This document shows positions 26,218-34,868 of a stretch of 58,381 nt of DNA, in pieces. The DNA comes from Colwellia sp. 39_35_sub15_T18 (lineage in GTDB: Bacteria; Pseudomonadota; Gammaproteobacteria; Enterobacterales; Alteromonadaceae): positions 1 to 58,381 of the forward strand of contig MAAE01000010.1 in the NCBI GenBank assembly GCA_002162675.1. The letters run 5' to 3'. A program made the position numbers and the translations under genes. The notes under the pieces were generated by a model. The model saw nothing but the letters and a program-made list of their open reading frames with translations. It was not told where the DNA came from and did no database searches. Every line of letters starts with the position of its first letter. Positions within the stretch are counted from its first letter, which is position 1.

Positions 26218-27066
26218 TTACTTACCATGGTAGTCATTAATATAGGTTTGGGTATGCTGGCTGATACTAGCGTTATAGGCTTTTTGCAACGACGGCAAGA
26301 CAATAGCATCGGCTTGACCGGTAAGTTCATCCATAAACACTTTTTTTGCTTCGGTGGCAAGTACCAAGACATTGTCATAATTACCATGACAAAAAGCCGC
26401 CAAGCAGCCTTTACCAAAGAAAATATCATTTTCTGCGGCGGTCACTGCAACGCCATCAACCTGCATGGCTTGTAAATTGGCTAGCCAGCTATCAATGACG
26501 GGACGCCATTTTTCACTTTTAACCGAGGTGGTGCCAAGGTTTAATACGGGTAGGTCTTGGCGTTCATGCCTTTTATAGTTGTATGAATGGTTATCGTAAA
26601 CAATACATTGACCAAAATCGGCTTGTAAAGCCTCAACTATAGCACCAACAATACGGTAAAACTGCGCATGTTTAGCCTTACTTTTTGCAATAGCCTCGGC
26701 TGTTAAAGGCACTTTCCAAACATCAACCCCCCAAGCGGTTTCATAAACACATTCTTCGGTGTTACGGTTTAAATCATATTCATAACGGGAATCATGGGCA
26801 ATTAAGGTAATTGCTTGTTCGAGGATAAAACTGCCTGTGTGGGGATCTTCTTCATAATAACGCTGTGATTGGTCTAATAAACAGTTTTGTAAAAGTTCCG
26901 TTCTTAATAGACCACCATCATGAATAGCCGCCGACATTGCTGGTAGGTATTTTTCAATTTTCAAAGTAAAAGCGCCACCGATAATAGTGGCGCTAAAACA
27001 TTCTCTATTACTGATTTTACTCACTATTTCTTGTTCTGATAAATCTTTATAAACTGAAAAACCCAT
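26218..27066 (-). CDS. N-formylglutamate amidohydrolase family protein
   Basis: A 282-residue zinc-hydrolase-like protein. The segments 'AAIHDGGLLRTELL', 'HDSRYEYDLNR', 'CIVYDNHSYNYKRH' and 'LPVLNLGTT' match the order and metal-ligand pattern of the N-formylglutamate amidohydrolase/HutG-like family. There are no histidine-degradation genes nearby. Its close coupling to ggt suggests action on a gamma-glutamyl or N-acyl-amino-acid compound, which is inference. A 67-base gap separates it from the upstream efflux pump gene. Confidence 0.8.
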   Translation of the reverse strand: MGFSVYKDLSEQEIVSKISNRECFSATIIGGAFTLKIEKYLPAMSAAIHDGGLLRTELLQNCLLDQSQRYYEEDPHTGSFILEQAITLIAHDSRYEYDLNRNTEECVYETAWGVDVWKVPLTAEAIAKSKAKHAQFYRIVGAIVEALQADFGQCIVYDNHSYNYKRHERQDLPVLNLGTTSVKSEKWRPVIDSWLANLQAMQVDGVAVTAAENDIFFGKGCLAAFCHGNYDNVLVLATEAKKVFMDELTGQADAIVLPSLQKAYNASISQHTQTYINDYHGK

Positions 27067-27133
27067 GCCATTTCCCTTATTTAATATCCATTAATCAACC
27101 ATATCAATATTTTAATAAGGGGTATATAGCGCA

Positions 27134-30100
27134 TTAGTTAAGCTTTGTTATTTGGGTTGTGGAAAAACTTTGATACAGCACAGGCAACACAAAAAGTGTT
27201 AACAAGGTAGCACTGACTAAACCACCAACAATAACCGTCGCCAGTGGTTTTTGAATTTCAGCACCCACACCTGTTGCCAGCAACATAGGTAACAAACCTA
27301 GCAATGACGTGAGTGCCGTCATCAATACTGGCCTTAACCTAGCGCTAGCGCCAACAAAAATAGCGTCGGTCACGGTAAAGCCAGCAGTGACCTGTTGTTT
27401 AACCTGCGCATTAATGCTTTCTACCATCACCACGCCGTTGAGCACAGCAACCCCAAATAAGGTAATAAAGCCAACGGAGCCCGGTACCGAAAGGTATTGC
27501 CCTGAAACATACAAGGCGACTATGCCGCCAATAATTGCCAAAGGCACATTCACTAAAATAAGCAATGCTTGCCCGAGCGAGTTAAAAGCTAAATACAATA
27601 ACAAGGCAATTAACAATAAGGAGACAGGCACCACAAGGGCAAGCCTTTGTTGTGCTCGTTGTTGAGATTCAAATTGACCTCCAATTTGTATGCTATAACC
27701 ACTAGGCAAGGTGACTTTTTCAGCAATCATTGCCTGAATATCAGCAACGACACTGCCCATATCTCGACCTTGCACATTGGCTTGAATAACCACACGCCTT
27801 TGCACATCATCACGCCTTACTTGCGGTGGTCCTGAGGCAATGTTTATGTCAGCAATATCAGCTAAACGCAGCCATGCCCCCGACTTGGAAAGTAAACGTA
27901 ACTCTTTAATAGCACTGATGTCTTGGCGAAACTCTTGCGCTAAGCGCACATAGATATCGTAACGCTCATTGCCATCAATAATTTGTCCTGCGGCACTGCC
28001 ACCTAAACCATCTCTGACCAATGACATCACCTCGGCAACCGAGACACCATAACGTGATAATTGTTTGCGTTTTGGGGTGATCACTAACTGCGCTTCCCCG
28101 GTAATTTGCTCCATGGCAACATCTTTAGCGCCGTCAATATCACCAATAACCTGCGCAATTTGCTGACCTTTATCGGCAAGCACCGCAAGATCTTTACCAA
28201 ACAATTTTATCGCCAGTTGAGCTTTAACGCCCGACAGCAGCTCATCAACACGCGTCGCTATTGGTTGCGAAAAGTTAAATAACAAGCCAGGAAACTGTTC
28301 AAGCTTAGCGAGCATTTGCGTTTGTAATTGATAACGATTGCTGGCACTTTGCCAGTCACTTATTGGCTTTAAACCTAAATATATTTCAATATTATTGACT
28401 GGCTCAGGATCGCCCCCTATTTCTGGGCGTCCTAAACGGCTTAACGCATAAGTTACCTCAGGAAAACCTAACAATATTTGTTCTAACTTAGGCGCAACTT
28501 CAAGCGCGGTAGCTAAACTGGCAGAAGGGGCAAGGGTAACTCTAAGATTGATAGTGCCCTCCTCTAGCTCAGGTACAAACTCAGTACCCAATTGAGGCAC
28601 CAAAGCTAGGCTGGCAATTAATAACGTAAAAGCGCTGATTACCACTGTTTTTTTCCATCTCAATGCGGTCGATAAGGCTTGGCTATACAGCTTCTCCAAG
28701 CCATTAAGCAAGGGATTATTTCTGACCCGTACACCTGACTTAAATAACACGCTCGCCAGTGCTGGTACAATAACTAAGGCCACAAATAATGCCGCCACCA
28801 TGGCTAGCATAATGCTAACGGCCATCGGCTGAAATAATTTTGCCTCAACGCCTTCAAAACTAAATAAGGGTAAAAATACCACTAAAATAATGGCACTGGC
28901 AAAAAATATCGGCCTAGCAACGGATTGCGCCGCCTGCCTAACGATGGCTTTTATCTCACTATGGCTTAATGGCTTGTCATCAGATCCTGCCTTTGCAAGG
29001 TGCTTGAAAATATTTTCTACCATCACCACAGCACCATCAACCAACATACCAATAGCAACAGCGAGCCCTCCTAAAGACATAAGGTTTGCCGACACGCCTT
29101 GCCATGCCATCACCATTAAGGCCAAACCAATAGCGATAGGAATAGACATTAAAACCAAAATTGTCGCGGGTAAATTCATCAAAAATAACGCCAAGACAAT
29201 AATGATAAAAATAAATGCCAACAGCAAAGCATGAACCACGGTTTCAATAGCCTTAGTGATTAAGTCGGATTGGTCATAAAGCACTTCAAACTCAACGCCT
29301 TCGGGCAAGGCTTGATTAATAATGCTTATCTTGTCTTCAATACCATCAATAGTACTTTTGGTATTGGCTCCCATACGTTTTAACACTATGCCCGACACCA
29401 CTTCACCCAATGCTTGAATTTGACCATTTTCATCGCGACGCGACATAGTTACCGCACCTTGGCGAATTTCACTACCTAAACTAACCTCAGCAACATCATC
29501 AACCGTGACAACAACACCAGCAAGGGTTTTAAGGGGAATTTGCCCTATTTGCTCTAACGCAGAATCGCCTGAATTTAGCCAGCCCATACCGCGGATCACT
29601 AATTGCTCTTGCCCTCGATTAAGGTACCAAGCACCAACATTTTGATTATTTGCTGCAATGGCTGACATCACTTCTTGCTGACTCAATTCATAAGCCAGCA
29701 AGCGTGAAGGATTAAGATGTACTTGGTATTGTTTAACATCACCACCAAAAGAAAGTACCTCTGTTACCCCGCCTACGGGCATCAATAACAATTTAACAAG
29801 ATAATCATTTAGGCTACGCAGTGACATGGTATCAAGCCCTGACTCGGGTGTAGCGGTAAGTAAGTACTGATAAACTTGACCAAGTCCGGAAGTGTTAGGG
29901 CCAATTTCAGGCACAGTAATACCCTCGGGGATCAGTTCTTTGGCCGCTTGCAGACGCTCAAAAACTAATTGACGGGCAAAGTAAATATCGGTGCCTTCTT
30001 TAAAGACCACCGTGATGCCGGATAAACCCGTTTTAGAAATTGACCGTACTTGTTCAACGTCAGGCAAAGCATACATAACCGCTTCAATAGGAAAGGTAAT

Positions 30101-30292
30101 GAGCTGCTCAACTTCTTGTGCGGCCAAGCCCGGCGCTTCCGTATTAATAGCTACCTGCACATTGGTGACATCAGGAAAAGCATCAAGGTTTAATTTTGGA
30201 ATAACAAAGGCACTGGTGACGCCTAACCCTAACAACATAATAACGACTAATAAGGCATTATTAACCGACCAGTTAACAACTGATTTCAACAT
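27134..30292 (-). CDS. Heavy-metal efflux RND transporter (CzcA/CusA family)
   Basis: A 1052-residue inner-membrane pump of the HME-RND family that exports divalent or monovalent metal ions across the envelope using proton energy. Visible features are 'NWSVNNALLVVIMLLGLGV' (TM1), the 'INTEAPGLAAQEVEQLITFPIE' region, the TM4 signature 'GGLAVAIGMLVDGAVVMVEN', and the second half starting near residue 530. Length is typical. The metal cannot be assigned: I did not find a clear CusA-type methionine array. It follows its adaptor gene by 15 bases. No outer-membrane channel gene is adjacent. Confidence 0.93.
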   Translation of the reverse strand: MLKSVVNWSVNNALLVVIMLLGLGVTSAFVIPKLNLDAFPDVTNVQVAINTEAPGLAAQEVEQLITFPIEAVMYALPDVEQVRSISKTGLSGITVVFKEGTDIYFARQLVFERLQAAKELIPEGITVPEIGPNTSGLGQVYQYLLTATPESGLDTMSLRSLNDYLVKLLLMPVGGVTEVLSFGGDVKQYQVHLNPSRLLAYELSQQEVMSAIAANNQNVGAWYLNRGQEQLVIRGMGWLNSGDSALEQIGQIPLKTLAGVVVTVDDVAEVSLGSEIRQGAVTMSRRDENGQIQALGEVVSGIVLKRMGANTKSTIDGIEDKISIINQALPEGVEFEVLYDQSDLITKAIETVVHALLLAFIFIIIVLALFLMNLPATILVLMSIPIAIGLALMVMAWQGVSANLMSLGGLAVAIGMLVDGAVVMVENIFKHLAKAGSDDKPLSHSEIKAIVRQAAQSVARPIFFASAIILVVFLPLFSFEGVEAKLFQPMAVSIMLAMVAALFVALVIVPALASVLFKSGVRVRNNPLLNGLEKLYSQALSTALRWKKTVVISAFTLLIASLALVPQLGTEFVPELEEGTINLRVTLAPSASLATALEVAPKLEQILLGFPEVTYALSRLGRPEIGGDPEPVNNIEIYLGLKPISDWQSASNRYQLQTQMLAKLEQFPGLLFNFSQPIATRVDELLSGVKAQLAIKLFGKDLAVLADKGQQIAQVIGDIDGAKDVAMEQITGEAQLVITPKRKQLSRYGVSVAEVMSLVRDGLGGSAAGQIIDGNERYDIYVRLAQEFRQDISAIKELRLLSKSGAWLRLADIADINIASGPPQVRRDDVQRRVVIQANVQGRDMGSVVADIQAMIAEKVTLPSGYSIQIGGQFESQQRAQQRLALVVPVSLLLIALLLYLAFNSLGQALLILVNVPLAIIGGIVALYVSGQYLSVPGSVGFITLFGVAVLNGVVMVESINAQVKQQVTAGFTVTDAIFVGASARLRPVLMTALTSLLGLLPMLLATGVGAEIQKPLATVIVGGLVSATLLTLFVLPVLYQSFSTTQITKLN

Positions 30293-30307
30293 AACGAACT
30301 CCAGAAA

Positions 30308-31537
30308 TTAATGGTTATGGGCGTCAAAGCCAGCTTTCGCAGCTTGTGAGGCAATGAAAAAAGCACCGGTAATAGCTACTGAGCCGCTGGCTGCCACACC
30401 TTTAATTTCTCGCCAGTTTTGCCATGTTTGCTGTGCGCTTAAATAAACGCGATAAACCCCTCCCAACTCAACTTCTTGTGGTATGAAAGTTATCTGTTCA
30501 TCGTGTTCTGTACCTGCTTCTTGATGGTCGTGCTCTGCGTCTGTTTGTTGTAAATACACCAGCCAATCGCCATCAGCGCCACGTAATAAGGCTGTTTCTG
30601 GCACCACCATTACTGGCTCTTCTTTAGCTAAAGCAAAGTAAACATCAACAAATAACCCCGGATGCAAACTATGATCTGGATTAGAAACTTTTAAGCGAAT
30701 AACACGGGTACGGGTTTTAACCTCTATGGTGTGTCCCTGCTGAATAATTTGGGCATTGAATAGTTGCTCTTCTTTACCTGAAGCAACCGCTATTTGTGCC
30801 ATATCACCTGCTTTAAGTGCTATTTGGTTATTTGCCGCTAATCTTGCTTCTACCCAAAGCTCGCTTTCATCACTCAGTACCATAATAGTATCGCCAGCAT
30901 CGACTCTTTGCCCTTGTTGAAAATCATCCTCAAGCACAACCCCACCGCGCTCAGCCACTAAGGTATATTCACCTAAGGCCGAATAATTACCCTTGCCGAT
31001 ATCATCAATGGCTTGTTGGCTTAAACCATAGGCTTTTAAGCGCGAAAAGGCGGCAATATAATCCGTTTTTGCCGTTAACAGTTCACTGTCACTAATAACC
31101 GCTTTACCAACTTTTTTTGCCCTTTGCCAGTCAGCATAAGTAATACGATAATTGGCTTGAGCCTCTGCTGCGGCTTCACTAAACAAGGTCACTAACGCCT
31201 GCCCTTGTTCTACATGCTCTCCTAAAATAGCGTGACGGCGTAAAATCACTGACTCCACCCGTGGTGAAACCAAGTAGCTGGTATAGCCATTGGCTTTAAC
31301 TTCTCCTGGCGCATAAAGGCGCTGCGTCATTTTTTTAGGAACAAGCTTGGCAACCTTGATATTGGCTAAATGCATTTGTGCTTTGCTAAAGGATAAAACT
31401 TGCACTTCGTTTGCATGCTTACTTGCCGCCGTACTGCTGGCATTCGCTGCGTTAGCAGAAGCGCTAACCAGTAATAGAGAAAAAGTTGCTGGTAGCATAG
31501 CCAAAAGCAACAAATTAGTTTTAATAAAAGAATTCAT
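30308..31537 (-). CDS. Efflux RND periplasmic adaptor (CzcB/CusB family)
   Basis: A 409-residue membrane-fusion protein linking the RND pump to an outer-membrane channel. It has an N-terminal signal ('NLLLLAMLPATFSLLLVSAS'), a barrel-sandwich lipoyl-like part ('VESVILRRHAILGEHVEQGQ'), a helical hairpin and beta-barrel ('LWVEARLAANNQIALKAGD'). A His/Glu/Asp-rich insert (DAEHDHQEAGTEHDE) near residue 345 may bind metal. ATG 31537 was chosen because the signal peptide starts there; a frame open to 31609 adds a non-signal stretch. It is followed by the pump. Confidence 0.9.
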   Translation of the reverse strand: MNSFIKTNLLLLAMLPATFSLLLVSASANAANASSTAASKHANEVQVLSFSKAQMHLANIKVAKLVPKKMTQRLYAPGEVKANGYTSYLVSPRVESVILRRHAILGEHVEQGQALVTLFSEAAAEAQANYRITYADWQRAKKVGKAVISDSELLTAKTDYIAAFSRLKAYGLSQQAIDDIGKGNYSALGEYTLVAERGGVVLEDDFQQGQRVDAGDTIMVLSDESELWVEARLAANNQIALKAGDMAQIAVASGKEEQLFNAQIIQQGHTIEVKTRTRVIRLKVSNPDHSLHPGLFVDVYFALAKEEPVMVVPETALLRGADGDWLVYLQQTDAEHDHQEAGTEHDEQITFIPQEVELGGVYRVYLSAQQTWQNWREIKGVAASGSVAITGAFFIASQAAKAGFDAHNH

Positions 31538-31653
31538 AGTTAACTCGTAAAATTTGTAAAAATAATAACCATAACTACTCGCCACGCATTGAGCCCCTAA
31601 TGAAGACACAATAAGGATGACAGCTGGTAAGTAGTTTAAAAATTTAAAACAAA

Positions 31654-32025
31654 CTAAACGATGGGAGGGCGTAAATCAGGACTAATAAAATAGGAAACAA
31701 AAAAGCGCTCAGCTAGAGACAATTGACTGACCATTTGCTTAGCAAAAGCGTATGGCGCTTCAAGCTCAACAAAAACTATTGCGCCATGATGACAATGACT
31801 TTGATGACAATCGGGATGATCATCAGCTTCATTATGGTTGGCATGACTATTATCTGCACTCTCAAGCTGCGTATATAAACTTGCCAGCTCAACAGCCGAA
31901 TGATGGTCACTTTCTTGATGAGAAGCTTGATGAGAAGATTGATGCGTTGTTGCCGTATCAGGGATCGATAATACCGACTGCAAAGCAATCAACACAACAA
32001 CCAAATAGGAAACAAATATCCGCAT
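31654..32025 (-). CDS. Small His-rich secreted protein upstream of the metal pump
   Basis: A 123-residue protein with a hydrophobic N-terminus ('IFVSYLVVVLIALQSVLS') and then a dense His/Asp/Ser stretch ('HQSSHQASHQESDHH', 'HPDCHQSHCHHG'). It has the look of a periplasmic or exported metal-binding factor. It precedes the adaptor and pump genes by about 115 bases on the same strand, which fits co-regulation by metal. I do not know a named family. ATG 32025 was chosen because it gives a normal signal peptide. Confidence 0.65.
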   Translation of the reverse strand: MRIFVSYLVVVLIALQSVLSIPDTATTHQSSHQASHQESDHHSAVELASLYTQLESADNSHANHNEADDHPDCHQSHCHHGAIVFVELEAPYAFAKQMVSQLSLAERFFVSYFISPDLRPPIV

Positions 32026-32100
32026 AGAAAAAATCAACCTCAGTAAAAGCAACTAGATGCTAGCAGATTTACTGTCAATAAACAGTTTTAAGATGTACAA

Positions 32101-32117
32101 GTCAGATTTGATCTGAC
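32101..32117. promoter_or_regulatory. Dyad operator candidate upstream of the metal-efflux genes
   Basis: A perfect inverted repeat, GTCAGAT-TTG-ATCTGAC, about 76 bases before the His-rich gene start on the minus strand. Its size and position suit a dimeric metal-responsive repressor or a response regulator. No regulator gene is adjacent to name it. Confidence 0.5.
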
Positions 32118-32168
32118 ACTTTCCGTTAAAAGGCGTTAGAAGGATTTAATATCATCTGAAACGTGAGT

Positions 32169-32199
32169 AAAAAGTCACACCTTAATAGACGTGACTTTT
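32169..32199. terminator. Terminator after the 165-residue secreted protein gene
   Basis: A 9-bp stem, AAAAGTCAC (32170-32178) with GTGACTTTT (32191-32199). On the minus strand the stem is followed by TTTTTA, so it can end the transcript whose stop codon is at 32206. Confidence 0.7.
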
Positions 32200-32205
32200 G
32201 GCAAT

Positions 32206-32703
32206 CTAATTAAATGTAATCATACCGCCTGTAACGGTAAAATCATTTTGTAAATAGCCTCTAGACGCCGCACAATTACCAATGACACCATCAACAACTA
32301 CATAGCTACCTGCCTGTACCCCAGAATAAATACCTGTGCCAGCAACTATATAAAGAGTCTCTTCAACTTGAAAATGAGTAGCACCATTAGCACAAACGGG
32401 ATCACCACCATAAACATTAGTTACAGAGTCACCAGCCGTAATTAAGGTACCTGTCCTATCAGCATTCACTAAAGTATGTGATAGTGTTTGTGTTAATGGA
32501 TCTAAAATTCCGCGTAATGAGCCTTTAATCTTTAATTTATTATTATTTGCATCTTTCATAATAAATTTATACTTACCAAGCTGTTCAGTTTCGCTTATTG
32601 CAAGTGTTTCAGCAAAGCCACGCTTTACCTCATAAACACCTGTTACATTGGCAACACTATTAAGGCTCAGTAAACAAAGACTAGCTATCAATACTTTTTT
32701 CAT
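32206..32703 (-). CDS. Secreted protein of unknown function
   Basis: A 165-residue protein with a clear signal peptide ('KKVLIASLCLLSLNSVANV', cleavage after about residue 19). The mature part is beta-rich, with two cysteines and glycine-rich turns ('YIVAGTGIYSGVQAGSYVVV'). That pattern is reminiscent of allene-oxide-cyclase/dirigent-like barrels, but this is a weak impression. A good AGGAAGAAAA ribosome-binding stretch precedes the ATG. It is monocistronic with its own terminator. The function is unknown. Confidence 0.7.
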   Translation of the reverse strand: MKKVLIASLCLLSLNSVANVTGVYEVKRGFAETLAISETEQLGKYKFIMKDANNNKLKIKGSLRGILDPLTQTLSHTLVNADRTGTLITAGDSVTNVYGGDPVCANGATHFQVEETLYIVAGTGIYSGVQAGSYVVVDGVIGNCAASRGYLQNDFTVTGGMITFN

Positions 32704-32848
32704 TTTTCTTCCTTTTTATTTATTGTTAATAAGTTCTCGATTAAGAGCTTATATTCCATTTTCCAATAATTGATTAGCTAACTTTTCATTTTTGAAAAGA
32801 AAATAACCGTATTTATCAGAGTAAGAGTGTAACCACCCCATTTATAGA

Positions 32849-32980
32849 TCAGATTTTAATAGAATTTTCCTGCCTTAATTGTTCATAAAGCTTAGAAGCA
32901 AAATCATTGAGTGACTCGTGTGGTCGCTCGTGATTATATTCTACCGTCCAACTATCGGTTATTTTCCATACTCCAGTCAA
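32849..32980 (-). pseudogene. IS3-family transposase C-terminal fragment
   Basis: The minus strand encodes '...WKITDSWTVEYNHERPHE' followed by 'SLNDFASKLYEQLRQENSIK' and a stop. This is the conserved end of IS3-type OrfB integrase (the YNxxRPHxSL motif). Only about 40 residues survive and no terminal repeats are visible, so it is a dead remnant. Confidence 0.8.
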
Positions 32981-33036
32981 TAAGTTAAACTAATAACAAT
33001 CTAAAACTTCATGACAGTAAATACGATTAAAGCGGG

Positions 33037-33253
33037 TTAATGAGCAATCGATGCAACCGCCAGTAATCCACCTAGAGATGCTAAAGCACACCCGATAACT
33101 TGATTGATTGGTTTTTGATGATTAAACATTTTGCTACGTAATGATGAGGTTGAAAAAAATATCCCAACTAATGCAAACCAAGCCCAATGCGCATAAGTCA
33201 TAAAAACACCATAAGAATACTGTTGTAGTAAGGCTGTACCTTCTTTGGCATTA
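33037..33253 (-). pseudogene. LysE/RhtB-type exporter C-terminal fragment
   Basis: The minus strand encodes about 71 residues, including 'YAHWAWFALVGIFFSTSSLR', then 'INQVIGCALASLGGLLAVAS' and a stop. The last two membrane helices and the glycine-rich ending resemble amino-acid exporters of the LysE group. There is no start and no first half, so it is a truncated remnant. The 33254-33374 stretch next to it is open in another frame but I cannot name it. Confidence 0.5.
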
Positions 33254-33374
33254 ATGGTGGTGCGTTTTCTAACCAGTTATCGAACTCATACATCCACGGT
33301 AGCAATCGCTCAAGTGTGTAACGACTGTAAAAACAGCTTGAGCGAGGGTCTGAATTAATCACGGCTTCCGCTTG

Positions 33375-34358
33375 TTAAGCGTGCTGTTGTAACTCAAGCC
33401 ATTCTGTTAAAAAATTGAAGTTCGACATACAACATCCTGCTTGTTGTTTGGAGATGCAGCCTCTACCTTGTAAAACGTCTCGATCATTAAATTCAAGAAA
33501 ACTATCTAATTTTGCATCCCAGTCTTTTAAAAATACTTGCTTACGACGAAGTGCTTGGTCTTCAGCAAAATCTAACCACATGGTGACAATTCTGTTCAAT
33601 TCAGATACTTCATCTTGCATTAAATAATTTTTAGCAACGGTAACATCGCCTTTACGTACTTCTTCACCTTTAAAAGAAGTTAAACCTGCATTGGGTTTGT
33701 CTGCATCAACCCTTGTGGAAATTAACTCTGCTGCAGTCATGCCTGTAGTGGCATGATGCAATTTATTTTGAATACTTTGAAAAAAGTGACTGGTTTCTTT
33801 ATTACTTGCTTTATAGTCTGCAGCCATAGCAAAAATATCACGAACACGTAAATAAACCCTTCGTTCACTGGCACGAATATCACGAATGCGTTCGAGCATT
33901 TCATCAAAGTAGTCTGGCACCATAGATTGATCAACGGGCGGATTTTTTAACCGCTCATCATCCATGACAAAACCTTTAACTAAATACTCTTCTAAAGTTT
34001 GTGTTGCCCAGCGTCTAAATTGACTGCCTCTATTAGAGCGAACTCGGTAGCCAATAGCGATAATCATCGCAAGGTTATAATGAAGTTTATTTCTTTCTAC
34101 AGGCCTTTCACCTTCCATTTGAACTTGTAAGTAATGCTTACAAGTTAAATTTTGTACAAGTTCGCCTTCATCAAAAATAGCTTTAATATATTGAGTAATT
34201 GCCTGAGGAGTGACTTGATAAAGGTCAGCAATTGAGGCTTGTGTTAGCCATAAGGTATCGGAGCCAAAGCGGCACTCAACCCGTGTTTTACCGTCTTCAG
34301 AAGTAAAAAATAGAAACTCACCATTTGGTGCTTGTTCATCAGAAACTAAATCAGTCAT
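33375..34358 (-). CDS. rhuM: RhuM family protein
   Basis: A 327-residue protein of the RhuM (virulence RhuM/DUF) family: 'LWLTQASIADLYQVTPQAITQYIK' with its helix-turn-helix-like look, 'YNLAMIIAIGYRVRSNRGSQFRRWAT' and 'MDDERLKNPP' are characteristic. The molecular role is unknown; these genes often sit in type I restriction loci. That fits here, because an hsdS tail lies directly upstream on the same strand. The reading frame is intact and the length is typical, so it alone survived in a decayed island. Confidence 0.85.
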   Translation of the reverse strand: MTDLVSDEQAPNGEFLFFTSEDGKTRVECRFGSDTLWLTQASIADLYQVTPQAITQYIKAIFDEGELVQNLTCKHYLQVQMEGERPVERNKLHYNLAMIIAIGYRVRSNRGSQFRRWATQTLEEYLVKGFVMDDERLKNPPVDQSMVPDYFDEMLERIRDIRASERRVYLRVRDIFAMAADYKASNKETSHFFQSIQNKLHHATTGMTAAELISTRVDADKPNAGLTSFKGEEVRKGDVTVAKNYLMQDEVSELNRIVTMWLDFAEDQALRRKQVFLKDWDAKLDSFLEFNDRDVLQGRGCISKQQAGCCMSNFNFLTEWLELQQHA

Positions 34359-34387
34359 TTTTTGATCCGTTACACTCAGTTAAAAAG

Positions 34388-34540
34388 TTAAAGTTCGCCT
34401 TTAAAGGTTCGTTGCATAAGCCTTTGAAACAAGCTCTCATGTTCAAAAGATTTGCCTGTTGCTTGCTTCAAGTTTTCTCGAAGCATATTAATTAATTTAT
34501 AGAATAATTTTTGCTTCTCAATCGACGGGAGAGAATATAC
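34388..34540 (-). pseudogene. hsdS: Type I restriction specificity subunit (hsdS) C-terminal remnant
   Basis: The minus strand encodes about 50 residues, including 'LPSIEKQKLFYKLINMLREN' and ending 'ESLFQRLMQRTFKGEL' before the stop. The 'LFxxLMQRxFKGEL' ending is typical of HsdS. The rest of hsdS and any hsdM or hsdR are missing. It lies 29 bases upstream of rhuM, in the usual hsdS-rhuM order. Confidence 0.75.
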
Positions 34541-34541
34541 T

Positions 34542-34703
34542 CATCACACATCAAGATGCCTAACAATACTGATTTCATGAAGTCGTAAATGCTTGTGCAA
34601 TCATTGCTGTTGACCAACCTTCAGAACGAAGGAGTATGGCTTTAATGCGATCTTGAACGCGACCATCACGACTAGCGTAATGAAGGGCTTCAAGATCTAT
34701 CAT
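34542..34703 (-). pseudogene. IS630-type transposase N-terminal remnant, frameshifted
   Basis: From ATG 34703 the minus strand reads 'MIDLEALHYASRDGRVQDRI' and 'KAILLRSEGWSTAMIAQAF'. It then shifts frame to 'RLHEISIVRHLDV', which is the next part of the same HTH region. This matches the N-terminal helix-turn-helix of IS630-family transposases. It is broken and short. The gap from 34704 to 34868 shows nothing else clear. Confidence 0.65.
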
Positions 34704-34868
34704 GATCCTCATCATTGTATAAATCAAGCACCTTCATTGATCACGGGGATATACCTTAACCAAAAGATCGGTCAATGGATCTTAAAAATTTCTTAACTGA
34801 GCGGCATTATCTACTTAACACCTTTACTTCCAAGGTTCTAAACTTGTGGTAGTGACTTTTCGACACTA

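Noticed and set aside
31752..32027. Plus-strand open frame opposite the His-rich gene
   Set aside because: It is the complement of repetitive His/Asp codons; the minus-strand frame has a signal peptide and fits the operon.
33254..33374. Open frame reading INSDPRSSCFYSRYTLERLL between rhuM and the LysE fragment
   Set aside because: It is short, has no start and I cannot match it to a family; kept only as part of the decayed island.
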